Shown here one piece after another: positions 48,249 through 58,146 of a stretch of DNA of 64,000 nt. The notes beneath the pieces were generated by a model. It made no database searches. It had not been told where the DNA came from and saw only the letters and a program-made list of their open reading frames with translations. Positions within the stretch are counted from its first letter, which is position 1. Each line of letters starts with the position of its first letter. Origin of the DNA: Pseudomonas paracarnis (GTDB lineage: Bacteria; Pseudomonadota; Gammaproteobacteria; Pseudomonadales; Pseudomonadaceae); assembly GCF_904063055.1 (NCBI RefSeq), contig NZ_CAJFCN010000011.1:120961-184960 (forward strand). Reading direction: 5' to 3'. The position numbers and the translations under genes were made by a program.

Positions 48249-49694
48249 TCAGCGCCCAGCGGCCTGCAACGGATACACCGACTCCCACCCTCCTCCCAAC
48301 GCTTTGTACAGCCCGACCATGGCCAATGACACGCCGGTGGAGCTCTCCACCCACTGTTCCTGAGTCGCCAACAACGCACTCTGCACGGTGAGTACGTTGA
48401 CGAAATCCGCCACGCCTTCGACGTACTGGTGTTGGGCGGTGGTCAGCGCAATTTGGTTCTGGCGCACGGCTTCCGCGAGGCTGTCGCGGCGCAGTTGGCT
48501 GGCGTTGTAGCGGGTCAGTTGGTCGTCGATTTCATGCCAGGCACGCAGCACGGTTTGCTGGTAGGCCAGGGCCGCTTCCTGTTGCTGGGCTTCGCGTAAA
48601 TCCACCATGCCTTGCAGGCGCCCGCCGTTGAACAGCGGCAGGCTCAACTGCGGGCCGAAGGCAAAGGCACGGGAACCCCAGGAGCCGAAATCCGAGAGCT
48701 GCATGGCTTGGGAGCCGAGGCTGCCAGACAGGGTGATGCGCGGGTAGAAGTCGCCCTTGGCCACGCCGATGCTGGCAGTGGCAGCGTGCAGGCGGGCTTC
48801 GGCTTGGCGGATGTCGGGGCGACGCTCGGCGAGTTCCGATGGCAGGCCGATCGCGACCTGGCGTTGGGTTTGCGGCACGGGAGCGTCTTTGGACAACTGC
48901 GCGTGCAAGGCCTGAGGCGGCTCGCCCATCAGCAGGCTAAGGGCGTTGATCAATTGGTCCTGGCGCTGTTGTAAATCCGGCAGGCGCGCTTCGATAGCCG
49001 CGACCTGGGCGGCGGCTTCGGCCACATCCAGGTCGGTGGCCACGCCGTCGGCCAACCGCAATTGCGAGAGCTTGAGGCTGTGGCGCGCAACATCAAGGTT
49101 TTGCTCGGTGACGGCACGGGTGTTTTGGACGCCGCGCAGTTGGATATAGTCCTGGGCAGTCTCGGCCAGCACCGATAACAACACGGCGCGACGGTCGTTT
49201 TCGGCAACTTCCAGCGTGGCGTCGGCTGCTTCGGTTTCACGCTTGACCCGGCCCCAGAAATCCAGCTCCCAAGAGGCCGAGAAGCCCATGTCCCATTGGT
49301 TGAAGGCTGCGCGGCCATTCTCGCCGGAGGGGTCGTTCAAGCCTTTGCCACTGTTACGTTTGCGCTGGTAGCCGCCGCCCGCATCGACATTCGGGTAGCG
49401 CTCGGCGGTGGTTACCTGACGTACCGCGCGGCTCTGTTGCAGGCGGCTGCTGGCCAACTTCAGGTCGAGGTTATCGCTGAGGGCGCGGCGTGTCAGGGCT
49501 GAGAGCTGCGCGTCGTGGAACACGTCCCACCAGCGCTCCTGCAAGGGATCGCTGACGGCACGGCTGGCAGCTTGTCGGCCCTGAGGTTCGCTCCATTGAT
49601 TGATCTGCGGGCTCTCGGGCCGCTGGAAGTCGGGACCGACCGTGCAGGCACTCAGGGTGATCAGGCTCAAGGTGAGCCAGGCAACGTGTTTCAT
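48249..49694 (-). CDS. NodT-family outer-membrane efflux lipoprotein
   Basis: 481 residues. Lipoprotein signal MKHVAWLTLSLITLSAC (Cys17) followed by TVGPDFQRP. OEP repeats include LDLKLASSRLQQSRAVRQVT and LAERRPDIRQAEARLHAATA, with GDFYPRITLSGSLGSQ. Outer-membrane duct of the EmrAB-type pump encoded upstream; the start overlaps the adaptor stop (ATGA). It has the same plan as the NodT protein at 30985 but clearly a different sequence. Confidence 0.9.
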   Translation of the reverse strand: MKHVAWLTLSLITLSACTVGPDFQRPESPQINQWSEPQGRQAASRAVSDPLQERWWDVFHDAQLSALTRRALSDNLDLKLASSRLQQSRAVRQVTTAERYPNVDAGGGYQRKRNSGKGLNDPSGENGRAAFNQWDMGFSASWELDFWGRVKRETEAADATLEVAENDRRAVLLSVLAETAQDYIQLRGVQNTRAVTEQNLDVARHSLKLSQLRLADGVATDLDVAEAAAQVAAIEARLPDLQQRQDQLINALSLLMGEPPQALHAQLSKDAPVPQTQRQVAIGLPSELAERRPDIRQAEARLHAATASIGVAKGDFYPRITLSGSLGSQAMQLSDFGSWGSRAFAFGPQLSLPLFNGGRLQGMVDLREAQQQEAALAYQQTVLRAWHEIDDQLTRYNASQLRRDSLAEAVRQNQIALTTAQHQYVEGVADFVNVLTVQSALLATQEQWVESSTGVSLAMVGLYKALGGGWESVYPLQAAGR

Positions 49695-50749
49695 TGCTGG
49701 GCCACCTCACGCTGCTGCTCGACGGGCCGGGTATCGACGCTGGCTTCTACCGACATGCCCACGCGCAGGCGCTCAGTCAATGGCTGGTTCGGCTCAAGCA
49801 CGATCTTCACCGGAATACGCTGCACCACCTTGGTGAAGTTGCCGGTGGCGTTGTCGGGTTTGACCGAGGCGAAGGTCACTCCCGTGGCTGGCGCAAGGCT
49901 TTCCAGATGGCCTTTGAGCAGTTCGCCGTCAAGGCTGTCGACGCTGACTTGCACCGCTTGCCCCGCGTGCATATGCGACAGTTGGGTCTCTTGGAAATTG
50001 GCCACCACATAGGCTTCAGAAAGCGGCACGACCGCAAGGATCTTGCTGCCCGGTGTCACGTAGGCGCCGACCCGCACCGCACGCTCACCGACCATGCCAT
50101 CCACCGGTGCGACAATGCGCGTGTAAGACAGCTGATAACTGGCCATTTCCAGCGCGGCCTGGGCGCGTTTGAGTCCACCTTCGGCGGCGTCACGCTGGGC
50201 GGTGAGGATTTCCACCTGCTTGCGTTCGGCGGCCAGCACGGCGGTGGATTTAGCCAGGCGCGCAGTAGCCTGGTCGATGCGCGTCTTGGCTTGCTGGGCG
50301 TTCTGCACGGTGCCCGCACCGATGCCGGCAAGGTGGTTGTAGCGGTTCAGTTCGTGTTCGGCAAAGGCCACTTCGGCGCGATCTGCTGCCACGGTGGCCT
50401 GGGCCTGGGCGATCACCGAGCTTTGGCGCTCCAGGGTCGCGCTGGCGTTTTTCAGCTGGGCCTGGGCGACCAGGGTGTCGGCATCGGCGGCCTGGGCGGC
50501 GGCGCGAAAATCGCGGTCGTCGATCAACGCCAACAGTTGCCCGGCTTTGACACGCTGGTTGTCTTCCACCAGCACTTCCTTGATAAAGCCGGCAACGCGG
50601 GGAGCGACCAGGGTGAAATCCGCCGCGACGAAGGCGTCGTTGGTGGTCTGGTGCTTGCTGCCCAGTACGCCCGGCGCAACCAGGTAAACCAGCACACCGA
50701 CGGCAAATACGGCGATAACGGAGACGGCAATTTTATCTTTGCGTTTCAT
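49691..50749 (-). CDS. EmrA/HlyD-family periplasmic adaptor
   Basis: 352 residues. N-terminal anchor (IAVSVIAVFAVGVLVYLVAP), then TTNDAFVAADFTLVAPRVAG, a lipoyl domain (IKEVLVEDNQRVKAGQLLAL), a long coiled-coil hairpin (about residues 95-200) and beta-barrel parts (IVAPVDGMVGERAVRVGAYV). Like EmrA it joins an MFS pump to an outer-membrane duct. AAGGAC ribosome site. 15 bp downstream of the MFS gene. Confidence 0.9.
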   Translation of the reverse strand: MKRKDKIAVSVIAVFAVGVLVYLVAPGVLGSKHQTTNDAFVAADFTLVAPRVAGFIKEVLVEDNQRVKAGQLLALIDDRDFRAAAQAADADTLVAQAQLKNASATLERQSSVIAQAQATVAADRAEVAFAEHELNRYNHLAGIGAGTVQNAQQAKTRIDQATARLAKSTAVLAAERKQVEILTAQRDAAEGGLKRAQAALEMASYQLSYTRIVAPVDGMVGERAVRVGAYVTPGSKILAVVPLSEAYVVANFQETQLSHMHAGQAVQVSVDSLDGELLKGHLESLAPATGVTFASVKPDNATGNFTKVVQRIPVKIVLEPNQPLTERLRVGMSVEASVDTRPVEQQREVAQQ

Positions 50750-50764
50750 GGAAAGTCCTTGTGG

Positions 50765-52300
50765 TCAGGCCGGAGCGCGAGGCGGAAAGATCCGCGTGGG
50801 CATCCAGAAAATCAGCAGGATCAACGCCACCGCGACACCGGCCATGACGACGTAAAGATCCGAAGAGGTCAGCACCACGGTCTGCTCGTGCAAGCGGTGG
50901 GCGAGGCCCGGCGCGTCAGCGTCGGCAAGGGGCGAATTGCCCAGGCGGTCTACTAACATGGTTGAATGGAAATGCCCGCGCTGGGTGGTCAATGTATCCA
51001 GCACCGCAGTGGCGATCACAGCGGCCAGGCCCTTGACGGTGTTGAACCAGGCCGAGGCAAACGGCCCTTCGATGGGTTGGATACTGCCGGTGGACAGCAT
51101 CAGCAGCGGCAGCACGGCCATGGGCTGACCGAAAATCTGCAGCAGGTACCAGCCATAAAAGTCGTCACGAATCCACGCCGAGGTCAGGTGGGAACTGCCG
51201 AGGCAGCACAGCACCAACATACTCAGGCCAATGCCCAGCACCCAGCGGCAATCGACCCAGCGCAGGTTGCACAGCGCCGCCACCAGCGGCAGCGCGATCA
51301 ACTGCGGCAACGCCATCAGCAGCATCACCGGTGCGGTCTGCAGCGGCCGGTAGCCCTGAACCTGAGCGAGGAAACTGGACGGGATGATGATCACCGAGGT
51401 CAGCACCATCAGCACGCCGGCCAGCACGATCAAGGCAAACGCCAGGTTGCGCAGGCCGAGCATCTGCAAGTTGAAGAAGGGCAGTGGCTGTGACCATTCG
51501 TTGAGCATGAACAGCGCCAGCAACACTGTGCCGCCACACAGCAGGAAGGTAATCAGGCCCGACTCGAACCAGTCCAGGCGATTGCCTTGCAACAGGCCGA
51601 TCACCAGCATGCAAATCGCCGGGAAGCCCAACAGCAAACCACGCCAGTTGAACTGCTTGAAGCGCTCCAGGCGCAGTGGGTCTTGTGGCAAACCGTAGGC
51701 CACGGCCGCCATGGCCAGCAGGCACGGCGCGACGATCTGCCAGAACGCCCACTGCCAGCCGACGTATTCGGTCCACAACGCCGCCAGCGGCGTGCCCAGG
51801 CTGGGGCCGAAGGTGGCGGTCAGTGCGTAACCGGCCAAGCCATACAGCTTGACGTTGGCCGGCAGGAAACGCAGTGCCACGGTCATCAGCATCGGCGGCA
51901 GCGCGCCACCGGCCAGACCTTGCACGGTACGCAGCAGCAGCAGGCTTTCGTAGTTGGGTGCGAACGGGCAGAGGATGCCCAGCACGGTGAACAAGCCGAT
52001 GGCGCACAGCGTGAAACGGCGCAGGGAAAACGTCACCGAACACCACGGCGCAAACGCCATGGCTGCCACGGAAGTGGCGGTGTAGGCGGCGACCAGCCAG
52101 GTGCCTTCATCAAAGCCGATGTATAGCGCACCACGGATATCGGCGAGGGCGACCTTGGTGACCATTTCGTTGAGACCGGAGACCAGTACCGCCAGCAATA
52201 CGCCGAGCAAGCCGATGATGATGCGCGGGCCGAATACGGGTGGGCTCAGAGCCGTAGGTTTGGCTGCGGCCTGGAGGACGGGGGCAGCGAGGGACGTCAT
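50765..52300 (-). CDS. EmrB-type MFS efflux transporter (DHA2, 14 helices)
   Basis: 511 residues, 14 predicted membrane helices. DHA2 features are SGLNEMVTKVALADIRGALY and DEGTWLVAAYTATSVAAMAF in helices 1-2, LLLRTVQGLAGGALPPMLMT (motif C region) and YGLAGYALTATFGPSLGTPL. It takes up drugs or fatty or aromatic compounds from the inner membrane in exchange for protons and hands them to the adaptor and duct. It is the first gene of a three-gene operon (MFS, HlyD, NodT). The substrate is unknown; no regulator is attached. Confidence 0.9.
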   Translation of the reverse strand: MTSLAAPVLQAAAKPTALSPPVFGPRIIIGLLGVLLAVLVSGLNEMVTKVALADIRGALYIGFDEGTWLVAAYTATSVAAMAFAPWCSVTFSLRRFTLCAIGLFTVLGILCPFAPNYESLLLLRTVQGLAGGALPPMLMTVALRFLPANVKLYGLAGYALTATFGPSLGTPLAALWTEYVGWQWAFWQIVAPCLLAMAAVAYGLPQDPLRLERFKQFNWRGLLLGFPAICMLVIGLLQGNRLDWFESGLITFLLCGGTVLLALFMLNEWSQPLPFFNLQMLGLRNLAFALIVLAGVLMVLTSVIIIPSSFLAQVQGYRPLQTAPVMLLMALPQLIALPLVAALCNLRWVDCRWVLGIGLSMLVLCCLGSSHLTSAWIRDDFYGWYLLQIFGQPMAVLPLLMLSTGSIQPIEGPFASAWFNTVKGLAAVIATAVLDTLTTQRGHFHSTMLVDRLGNSPLADADAPGLAHRLHEQTVVLTSSDLYVVMAGVAVALILLIFWMPTRIFPPRAPA

Positions 52301-52422
52301 GAACAGGTAACTCGGAATAAGAAATACCCGAGCAGTTTAATCAGGCACTCTCATGACAAAAAGTTACTTGTTAGCAGGTTATAAGTGCGTCAGACGCAAC
52401 TTTGAACATCAACACTGAACCC

Positions 52423-52512
52423 TGTGGGAGCTGGCTTGCCTGCGATTGCGGCCTGACAGATGAAAATGTGTTGTCTGACGCGCCGCTATCGCAGGCAAGC
52501 CAGCTCCCACAT
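52423..52512. repeat. REP pair
   Basis: TGTGGGAGCTGGCTTGCCTG and, inverted, CGCAGGCAAGCCAGCTCCCACA, between the MFS operon promoter region and the LysR gene end. The AT-rich MFS promoter region is at about 52301-52400. Confidence 0.85.
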
Positions 52513-52526
52513 TGATTGCGTTCGCT

Positions 52527-53447
52527 TTATACCGGCTGGGCTTCTAGCCAGGTGGCATGACAGCTCTCGCGCATGGTTTCGCGCAGCCACTTATGGGCCG
52601 GGTCTTTGTCGAAGCGTGGGTGCCAGGATTGGGCCAGAACCAGGGTTTGCAGTGGAATCGGCAAGGCAAATGCGCGCAGTGGCAGGTTCAGACGCTTGGC
52701 GCTCAGGAGGGCTTCCTTGGGTACCGGCAACAGCAGGTCGGAATCGGGCAGCATGAACATCGCACCGTGAAAGCCTGGGGCGATCATGGCCACCCGGCGC
52801 TCCAGGCCCTGAGCATTCAACGCAGTATCGATGGGCCCACGGGCGATGCCGCGCCGGGAGATGCTGATGTGGGAGTAGCTGGCAAAGCGTGCCGCCGTGA
52901 TTTCTTCGTCGAACAACGGGTGGTCTTGCCGCGCCAGACCGACAAAGGTGGTGGAGAACAGGTTCTGCACCTTCACTTCCGGGCTGGCCGGCATGGTGTT
53001 GCTCACCCGCAAGTCCAACCGCCCTTCGCGCAGGGCTTCATCGTCAGTGTCGCCTTCGGGCACAAAGCGCAGCTCACACAGCGGCGCCACACGCTCCATG
53101 GTGTCGAACAGTCGCCCGCCATACACGCCGATGAAAAAGTCATTGGCGCGCACGCTGAAACGACGGCGCAAGGTGCTCAAATCGACTTGGTCCGCCGAAC
53201 GGAACAACAACGCAGCCTGCTCCACCACATTGCGCACCTGGCCTTGCAGCTCGAGCGCCTTGGGCGTCGGCACCAGGCCACGGCCGGCACGCACCAGGAT
53301 CGGGTCACCGACCGCTTCACGGATACGCGTGAGGGTGCGGCTCATGGCGGCCGGGCTGAGGTTCATCCGCCGCGCGGCGCCCACCACACTGCCCTCGTCG
53401 AGCAACGCGTCGAGGGCGACCAACAGGTTCATGTCCGGTAGTTGCAT
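52527..53447 (-). CDS. LysR-family transcriptional regulator
   Basis: 306 residues from ATG 53447 (GAG eight bases upstream); a GTG nine bases earlier is possible. N-terminal winged helix MQLPDMNLLVALDALLDEGS, VVGAARRMNLSPAAMSRTLT, RIREAVGDPILVRAG, then an effector domain (TLRRRFSVRANDFFIGVYGG; VQNLFSTTFVGLARQDHPLF). The SPAAMSRTLTRIRE helix resembles regulators of the NodD/SyrM-like branch. It lies downstream of, and in the same direction as, the dioxygenase gene (60 bp gap), which it may control. Confidence 0.88.
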   Translation of the reverse strand: MQLPDMNLLVALDALLDEGSVVGAARRMNLSPAAMSRTLTRIREAVGDPILVRAGRGLVPTPKALELQGQVRNVVEQAALLFRSADQVDLSTLRRRFSVRANDFFIGVYGGRLFDTMERVAPLCELRFVPEGDTDDEALREGRLDLRVSNTMPASPEVKVQNLFSTTFVGLARQDHPLFDEEITAARFASYSHISISRRGIARGPIDTALNAQGLERRVAMIAPGFHGAMFMLPDSDLLLPVPKEALLSAKRLNLPLRAFALPIPLQTLVLAQSWHPRFDKDPAHKWLRETMRESCHATWLEAQPV

Positions 53448-53507
53448 GCCAAGCACTCGTGGTTCGTTGGGAGTGAACTGGGCGCAATCCTAGCAGGCTT
53501 TATCGGG

Positions 53508-54380
53508 TTAGAAAGGCGCATCCCCCTGAATGGTGGTACGGAACAATTTGCGCCGCAGGTGGCTTGGGCAACCAGCGGCCAGGTGGATCAGCGAGCGGTT
53601 ATCCCAGAACACCAGGTCGTGGGGCTGCCACTGATGGCGGTAGATGTTTTCCGGCAGCACGCTATGGGCGTAGAGCTGGGCCAGCAGGTCACGGCTTTCG
53701 TCATCGGGCAGGCCGACGATACGGGTGGTGAAGCCCTCGCTGACGAACAGCGCCTTACGGCCGTTTTCCGGGTGGGTGCGCACAACGGGGTGCACCACTT
53801 CGGCAACCTGGGCGAGCTGTTCGGGGGTAAGGGTTGGGCGCCAGTTGCCTTCGAATTTGGTCTCGCTGTAGCGCGCGGTGTAGGAATGCGCGGCGCTGCG
53901 GCCTTCGACCGCGTTGCGCAGGTGACCTGGCAAGTGCTCCCAGGCTTTGTGCATATCGGCGAACAGGGTGTCGCCGCCTTCAGATGGCAGTTCCTGGGCA
54001 TGCAGCATCGAACCCAGGCTGGGCAGTTCTTTGTATGACAGGTCCGAATGCCAGAACTTGCCCGCATCCCCCAGGCCGATGGATTGGCCATTCTCGATGA
54101 TATTGGAGACGATCAGGATCTCGGGGTGGTTGGCCAACAGGAACTGTTTGAGCACATGGATCTGCAACACGCCGAAACGGCGGCTGAAGGCGATCTGTTG
54201 TTCGGGGGTGATGCGTTGGTCGCGGAACACGATGACGTGATGGTCCAAGTGTGCGCGGTGGATGCGGGCGAAGTCCTGCTCGTTGACTGGACGGGATAAG
54301 TCCAGGCCGATGATCTCGGCGCCGACGCTGCCGGGGAACGGGTGGATGTCGAAGCTTTGGAGGGCGGTGGTGGCAGACAT
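53508..54380 (-). CDS. TauD/TfdA-family Fe(II)/2-oxoglutarate dioxygenase
   Basis: 290 residues from ATG 54380 (GGGA nine bases upstream); longer starts at 54389 and 54422 are possible. The iron-binding triad is visible: HSD in GKFWHSDLSYKELPS and the distal His in VFWDNRSLIHLAAG; a 2-oxoglutarate-binding Arg lies in HLRRKLFRTTIQGD. The start SFDIHPFPGSVGAEIIGLDL is typical of TauD. Family members release sulfite from taurine or alkylsulfonates, or cleave aryloxyacetates. No sulfonate transporter is adjacent, so the substrate is open. Confidence 0.88.
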   Translation of the reverse strand: MSATTALQSFDIHPFPGSVGAEIIGLDLSRPVNEQDFARIHRAHLDHHVIVFRDQRITPEQQIAFSRRFGVLQIHVLKQFLLANHPEILIVSNIIENGQSIGLGDAGKFWHSDLSYKELPSLGSMLHAQELPSEGGDTLFADMHKAWEHLPGHLRNAVEGRSAAHSYTARYSETKFEGNWRPTLTPEQLAQVAEVVHPVVRTHPENGRKALFVSEGFTTRIVGLPDDESRDLLAQLYAHSVLPENIYRHQWQPHDLVFWDNRSLIHLAAGCPSHLRRKLFRTTIQGDAPF

Positions 54381-54499
54381 TTGATTCATTCCCGGCGGAC
54401 AGGGGAGTGAATTTATAGGCATAAGGATGGAAGCTTAAATACCGTTAACGCATATGGATATGGCGTTTGGTTTGAGTTGTAGAGTGATGCTGACGGCCT

Positions 54500-54584
54500 C
54501 ATCGGGGGCAAGCCCCCTCCCACATTTTGATTTGTGAACCCATTCAAATGTGGGAGCTGGCTTGCCTGCGATGAGGTCGGTACA
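54500..54584. repeat. REP elements
   Basis: GGGGGCAAGCCCCCTCCCAC, and about 30 bp later TGTGGGAGCTGGCTTGCCTG, a REP doublet in tail-to-tail order between the dioxygenase promoter region and the lapC end. Confidence 0.75.
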
Positions 54585-54595
54585 GGCGCTGAAGA

Positions 54596-55960
54596 TCAAC
54601 GCTCGTGCAACGCCTCGGCCCGCGCCTTGATGATCGGTTTTAGCAGATAGCTGAGGATGCTTTTCTTGCCGGTGATGATATCCACCGAAGCAACCATGCC
54701 GGGGATGATCAGCAGCGGCTTCTCATCGGTACCCAAGTGGCTGCGGTCGGTGCGCAGAGTGATCATGTAGTAGGTGGTCTTCTTGTCTTCATCAGTGATG
54801 GTGTCGGCGCCGATGCGTTCGAGCTTGGCCTTCAGGCCACCGTAGACCGTGTAGTCGTAAGCGGTGAACTTGACCACCGCTTCCTGCCCTGGGTGCAGGA
54901 AGGCGATGTCTTGCGGGCGGATCTTGGCTTCTACCAGCAGGGTGTCGTCCAGCGGCACGATTTCGACCATGTCGCTGCCCGGCTGGATCACACCGCCAAC
55001 GGTGTTGACCAGCAACTGCTTGACGATCCCGCGCACGGGCGAGGTGACCAGGGTGCGACTGACCCGGTCTTCCAGCGCGCGGCCGGTGGACTCGGCCTTG
55101 TTCAGTTCAGTACGGGCTTCGTTGAGTTGGGTCAGGGCTTCGCTGCGGAATTTGCCGCGGGTTTCATCGATCTTGCGTTGCACTTCCTTGATCGCCGATT
55201 CAGCACGCGGGATCGCTAGAGTGGTAGCGTCCAACTGTCCGCGGGTTTCCATTTCGGCGCGCTTGAGGCGCAGCACTTCTACCGGCGACACCGCGCCCTG
55301 GGCCACCAGCGGCTCGGACATGTTGATTTCCTGGCGTTGCAGGGACAACTGGCTGCGGTATTGGCCCTGCTTGGAAGTGAACTCGCGCAGTTCCTGTTGG
55401 CGCTGTACCAGTTGTTCCTGCAAACCGCCCACTTCATCCTTCAACTGTTGACGGCGGCTTTCATACAAGGAGCGCTCGTTGGCGGCCTGGCTCGGCGCGG
55501 CCTTTAACACCTCGTCAGGGATGTTCAGCGGGCGGTCATCCACCTGCGCGCTCAAACGCTCGACGCGCAGTTGCATGGCCAGGCGCAGGGCTTCGGTTTC
55601 CCCGGCGTTGGAGACAAACCGCGTGTCGTCGAGACGAATCAACGGCGCGCCGGCCTCTACGATCTGGCCTTCCTTGACGTACAACTCGGCGACGATACCG
55701 CCTTCCAGGTTCTGGATTTTCTGCAACTTGGACGACGGAATCGCCTTGCCGTCGCCACGGGTCACTTCGTCTATCTGGGAGAAACCGGCCCACACCACCA
55801 GGAATACAAAGAACGCGATTATCGCCCAGATGGTCAGGCGGATGACCCGTGGCGCATCTTCGATCAGCGCCTTGTTGACCTCGGGCAGCGGCTGGCCCTG
55901 CAGCGAATCGGAGCCTTTGAAGTAGCGGCCGACCGCACTCTTGATGGAGTTAAGCAACAC
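54596..55960 (-). CDS. lapC: LapC, type I secretion membrane-fusion protein
   Basis: 454 residues from GTG 55960, overlapping the LapB end by 11 bp. N-terminal anchor (VIRLTIWAIIAFFVFLVVWA), the HlyD lipoyl parts (VAELYVKEGQIVEAGAPLIR), a long coiled coil (about residues 120-300; VGGLQEQLVQRQQELREFTS) and the C-terminal barrel with VSRTLVTSPVRGIVKQLLVN and LLIIPGMVASVDIITGKKSI, the HlyD-family signature. It links LapB to LapE for export of the adhesin encoded at 59839. Confidence 0.9.
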   Translation of the reverse strand: MLLNSIKSAVGRYFKGSDSLQGQPLPEVNKALIEDAPRVIRLTIWAIIAFFVFLVVWAGFSQIDEVTRGDGKAIPSSKLQKIQNLEGGIVAELYVKEGQIVEAGAPLIRLDDTRFVSNAGETEALRLAMQLRVERLSAQVDDRPLNIPDEVLKAAPSQAANERSLYESRRQQLKDEVGGLQEQLVQRQQELREFTSKQGQYRSQLSLQRQEINMSEPLVAQGAVSPVEVLRLKRAEMETRGQLDATTLAIPRAESAIKEVQRKIDETRGKFRSEALTQLNEARTELNKAESTGRALEDRVSRTLVTSPVRGIVKQLLVNTVGGVIQPGSDMVEIVPLDDTLLVEAKIRPQDIAFLHPGQEAVVKFTAYDYTVYGGLKAKLERIGADTITDEDKKTTYYMITLRTDRSHLGTDEKPLLIIPGMVASVDIITGKKSILSYLLKPIIKARAEALHER

Positions 55961-58106
55961 TGATCTGCCCCTTCTTCAACGCTTCCATGACCACGGCTTT
56001 CGGGCCGTCCGCGAGAATCTGCCCACGGTCGACCACCAGCAGGCGGTCGACCAGAGAGAGCAGTGAGGCTCGGTGCGTAACCAGCACCACGGTCTTGTTT
56101 TGCACCACGGCTTGCAGGCGTTGCTTCAAGCGTTCTTCACCGGTGTTGTCCATGGCGCTGGTGGGTTCGTCCAGCAACAGCATGGGCGGGTTGAGCAGCA
56201 GCGCACGGGCCAGGGCAACGTTCTGGCGCTGGCCGCCGGACAGGTTCTGCCCACGCTCGCCGACTTGCAGTTCGTAGCCTTGGGGATGCAGACGGGCAAA
56301 TTCGTGCACGCCGGCCAGTTCGGCAGCTTGCAAAACCATTTCATCCTCGACGTAGCGCGCACCGCTGACCAGGTTGTCGCGCAGGGTGCCGGCCAGCAAT
56401 TGAATATCTTGGGCGACATAGCCGATGTTGTGGCGCAGCTCGCTCACGTCGATCTGGCGCACGTCCACGCCGTCCACCAGCAAGGAGCCGGAGTCGGGTT
56501 GGTAAAGGCCGACGATCAACTTGGCCAGGGAGCTTTTGCCCGAGCCGCTGCGGCCGATGATGCCGATTTTCTCCCCTGGCTTGATCACCAGGTTGATGTT
56601 CTTCAGCGCCAGGTTCTGCTGGTTCGGGTAAGTGAAGTTCAGGCCCCGGCACTCGATGGCGCCTTGCAGGGTGCGACGGCTCATGGGGCGCTCTTCGAAG
56701 TTGCGCTCCTGGGGCAGCTCCATCATCTGGTCCACCGAGGTCATGGTGACCTTGGCTTGCTGGTAGCGCGTCAGCAGGCCCGACAGCGAGGCCAACGGGC
56801 TCAAGGCGCGGCCACTGAGCATGTAGCAGGCAATCAGGCCGCCCATGCTGAGGTTGCCGTCGATGATCTGGTACACGCCGAACACGATCATGATCACGCC
56901 GGCCAGTTGCTGGATCAGCAGGGTCATGTTCATCGACAGGCCCGACAGCAACTTCACCCGCAGCTCAAGCCGGCTAAGGGTGCCGATGGTCTGCTCCCAG
57001 CCATACTGGCGCTCGCTTTCGGCATTGTTGACCTTGACCGCATCGAGCCCGGCGAGGGTTTCGATCAGGCTCGACTGGCGCTCGGCGGCCAGCGCCATCG
57101 TGCGTTCCATGGTCGCGACCAGGGGCTTCTGCAAGGCGTAGCCGATGCCCAGGGCGAGCGGGAACGCCAACACTGGAATCCACACCAGGTGCCCGCCGAG
57201 AATGGCGATGACCAGGAAGATCAGCAGCGTAAACGGCAGGTCGATCAGGCTGGTGAGGGTCAGCGACGCGAGGAAGTCGCGCAGGCTTTGAAACTCGTGG
57301 ATGTTCTGCGCGAAGCTGCCGACCCGCGCCGGGCGGTATTTCATGGACATGCCGACGATGCGCTCGAACAGCGTGGCCGAGATGATCAGGTCGGTTTTTT
57401 TACCGGCCAGGTCCAGGCACAGGCTGCGCAGGCTCTTGAGGATCAGGTCGAACAGGTAGGCACCACAGATACCCACGGCCAGCACCCACAGGGTGGCGGT
57501 GGCCTGGTTCGGCACGACGCGGTCGTACACGTTCATCACGAACAGCGGCGCGGCCATGGCGATGATGTTGATCAGGAAGCTGGCGGCGATGGCGTCGGTG
57601 TAGAGCCAGCGTGAACGCATGAGGGTGTCACGGAACCACGAGCGTGCCCGCGGAATCAGGCTGCCGTGGTTGACGTCGAACTTGTGCTGCGGCTGTGCAA
57701 AGAAGACTTTGCCGATGTAGTCGTCGGCCAGTGCTTCGCGCTTGATCAGCACTTCACCGCCGTCGCTTTCGCTGAGCAGGATCCGCGCTTGATCTTCGCC
57801 CTCCCAGCCCACCAGCACGGTACTGCGACCGTCCTTGAGCAACAGCAGCGCCGGCAGTGCAATGGTCGGGATCTGTTCCAGCTTGCGTTGCAGCAGCCGG
57901 CCTTGCAACCCGGCCCGCGCAGCGGCACGCGATAGCAACTCGGCACTCAACCGTTGCGAAGGCAGCGGCAGGCCGGTGGTGAGCATGGCCGCACTGGCCG
58001 GTTTTTGATGCAGGGCGCAGAGCGCCAACAACCCGTCGAGTAACGGGTCGTCGTGCAGTGCGCGTGGATCATGACTGAGATGAACTCGACTGACTTCAGG
58101 TTCCAC
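55950..58106 (-). CDS. lapB: LapB, type I secretion ABC transporter
   Basis: 718 residues from GTG 58106. N-terminal C39-peptidase-like domain (LCALHQKPASAAMLTTGLP) without the catalytic Cys, as in RTX-type exporters; then six membrane helices (residues about 165-440) and the ATPase: Walker A GIIGRSGSGKSSLAKL, signature NLSGGQRQNVALARALL and Walker B MLLLDEPTSAMDNT. It energises export of the giant adhesin through LapC/LapE. MapB of the second adhesin system in some P. fluorescens strains would look similar. Confidence 0.92.
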   Translation of the reverse strand: MEPEVSRVHLSHDPRALHDDPLLDGLLALCALHQKPASAAMLTTGLPLPSQRLSAELLSRAAARAGLQGRLLQRKLEQIPTIALPALLLLKDGRSTVLVGWEGEDQARILLSESDGGEVLIKREALADDYIGKVFFAQPQHKFDVNHGSLIPRARSWFRDTLMRSRWLYTDAIAASFLINIIAMAAPLFVMNVYDRVVPNQATATLWVLAVGICGAYLFDLILKSLRSLCLDLAGKKTDLIISATLFERIVGMSMKYRPARVGSFAQNIHEFQSLRDFLASLTLTSLIDLPFTLLIFLVIAILGGHLVWIPVLAFPLALGIGYALQKPLVATMERTMALAAERQSSLIETLAGLDAVKVNNAESERQYGWEQTIGTLSRLELRVKLLSGLSMNMTLLIQQLAGVIMIVFGVYQIIDGNLSMGGLIACYMLSGRALSPLASLSGLLTRYQQAKVTMTSVDQMMELPQERNFEERPMSRRTLQGAIECRGLNFTYPNQQNLALKNINLVIKPGEKIGIIGRSGSGKSSLAKLIVGLYQPDSGSLLVDGVDVRQIDVSELRHNIGYVAQDIQLLAGTLRDNLVSGARYVEDEMVLQAAELAGVHEFARLHPQGYELQVGERGQNLSGGQRQNVALARALLLNPPMLLLDEPTSAMDNTGEERLKQRLQAVVQNKTVVLVTHRASLLSLVDRLLVVDRGQILADGPKAVVMEALKKGQISVA

Positions 58107-58146
58107 GCGGGCACTCTCGACTAACAGATGGGGCTATTGGGGTGGC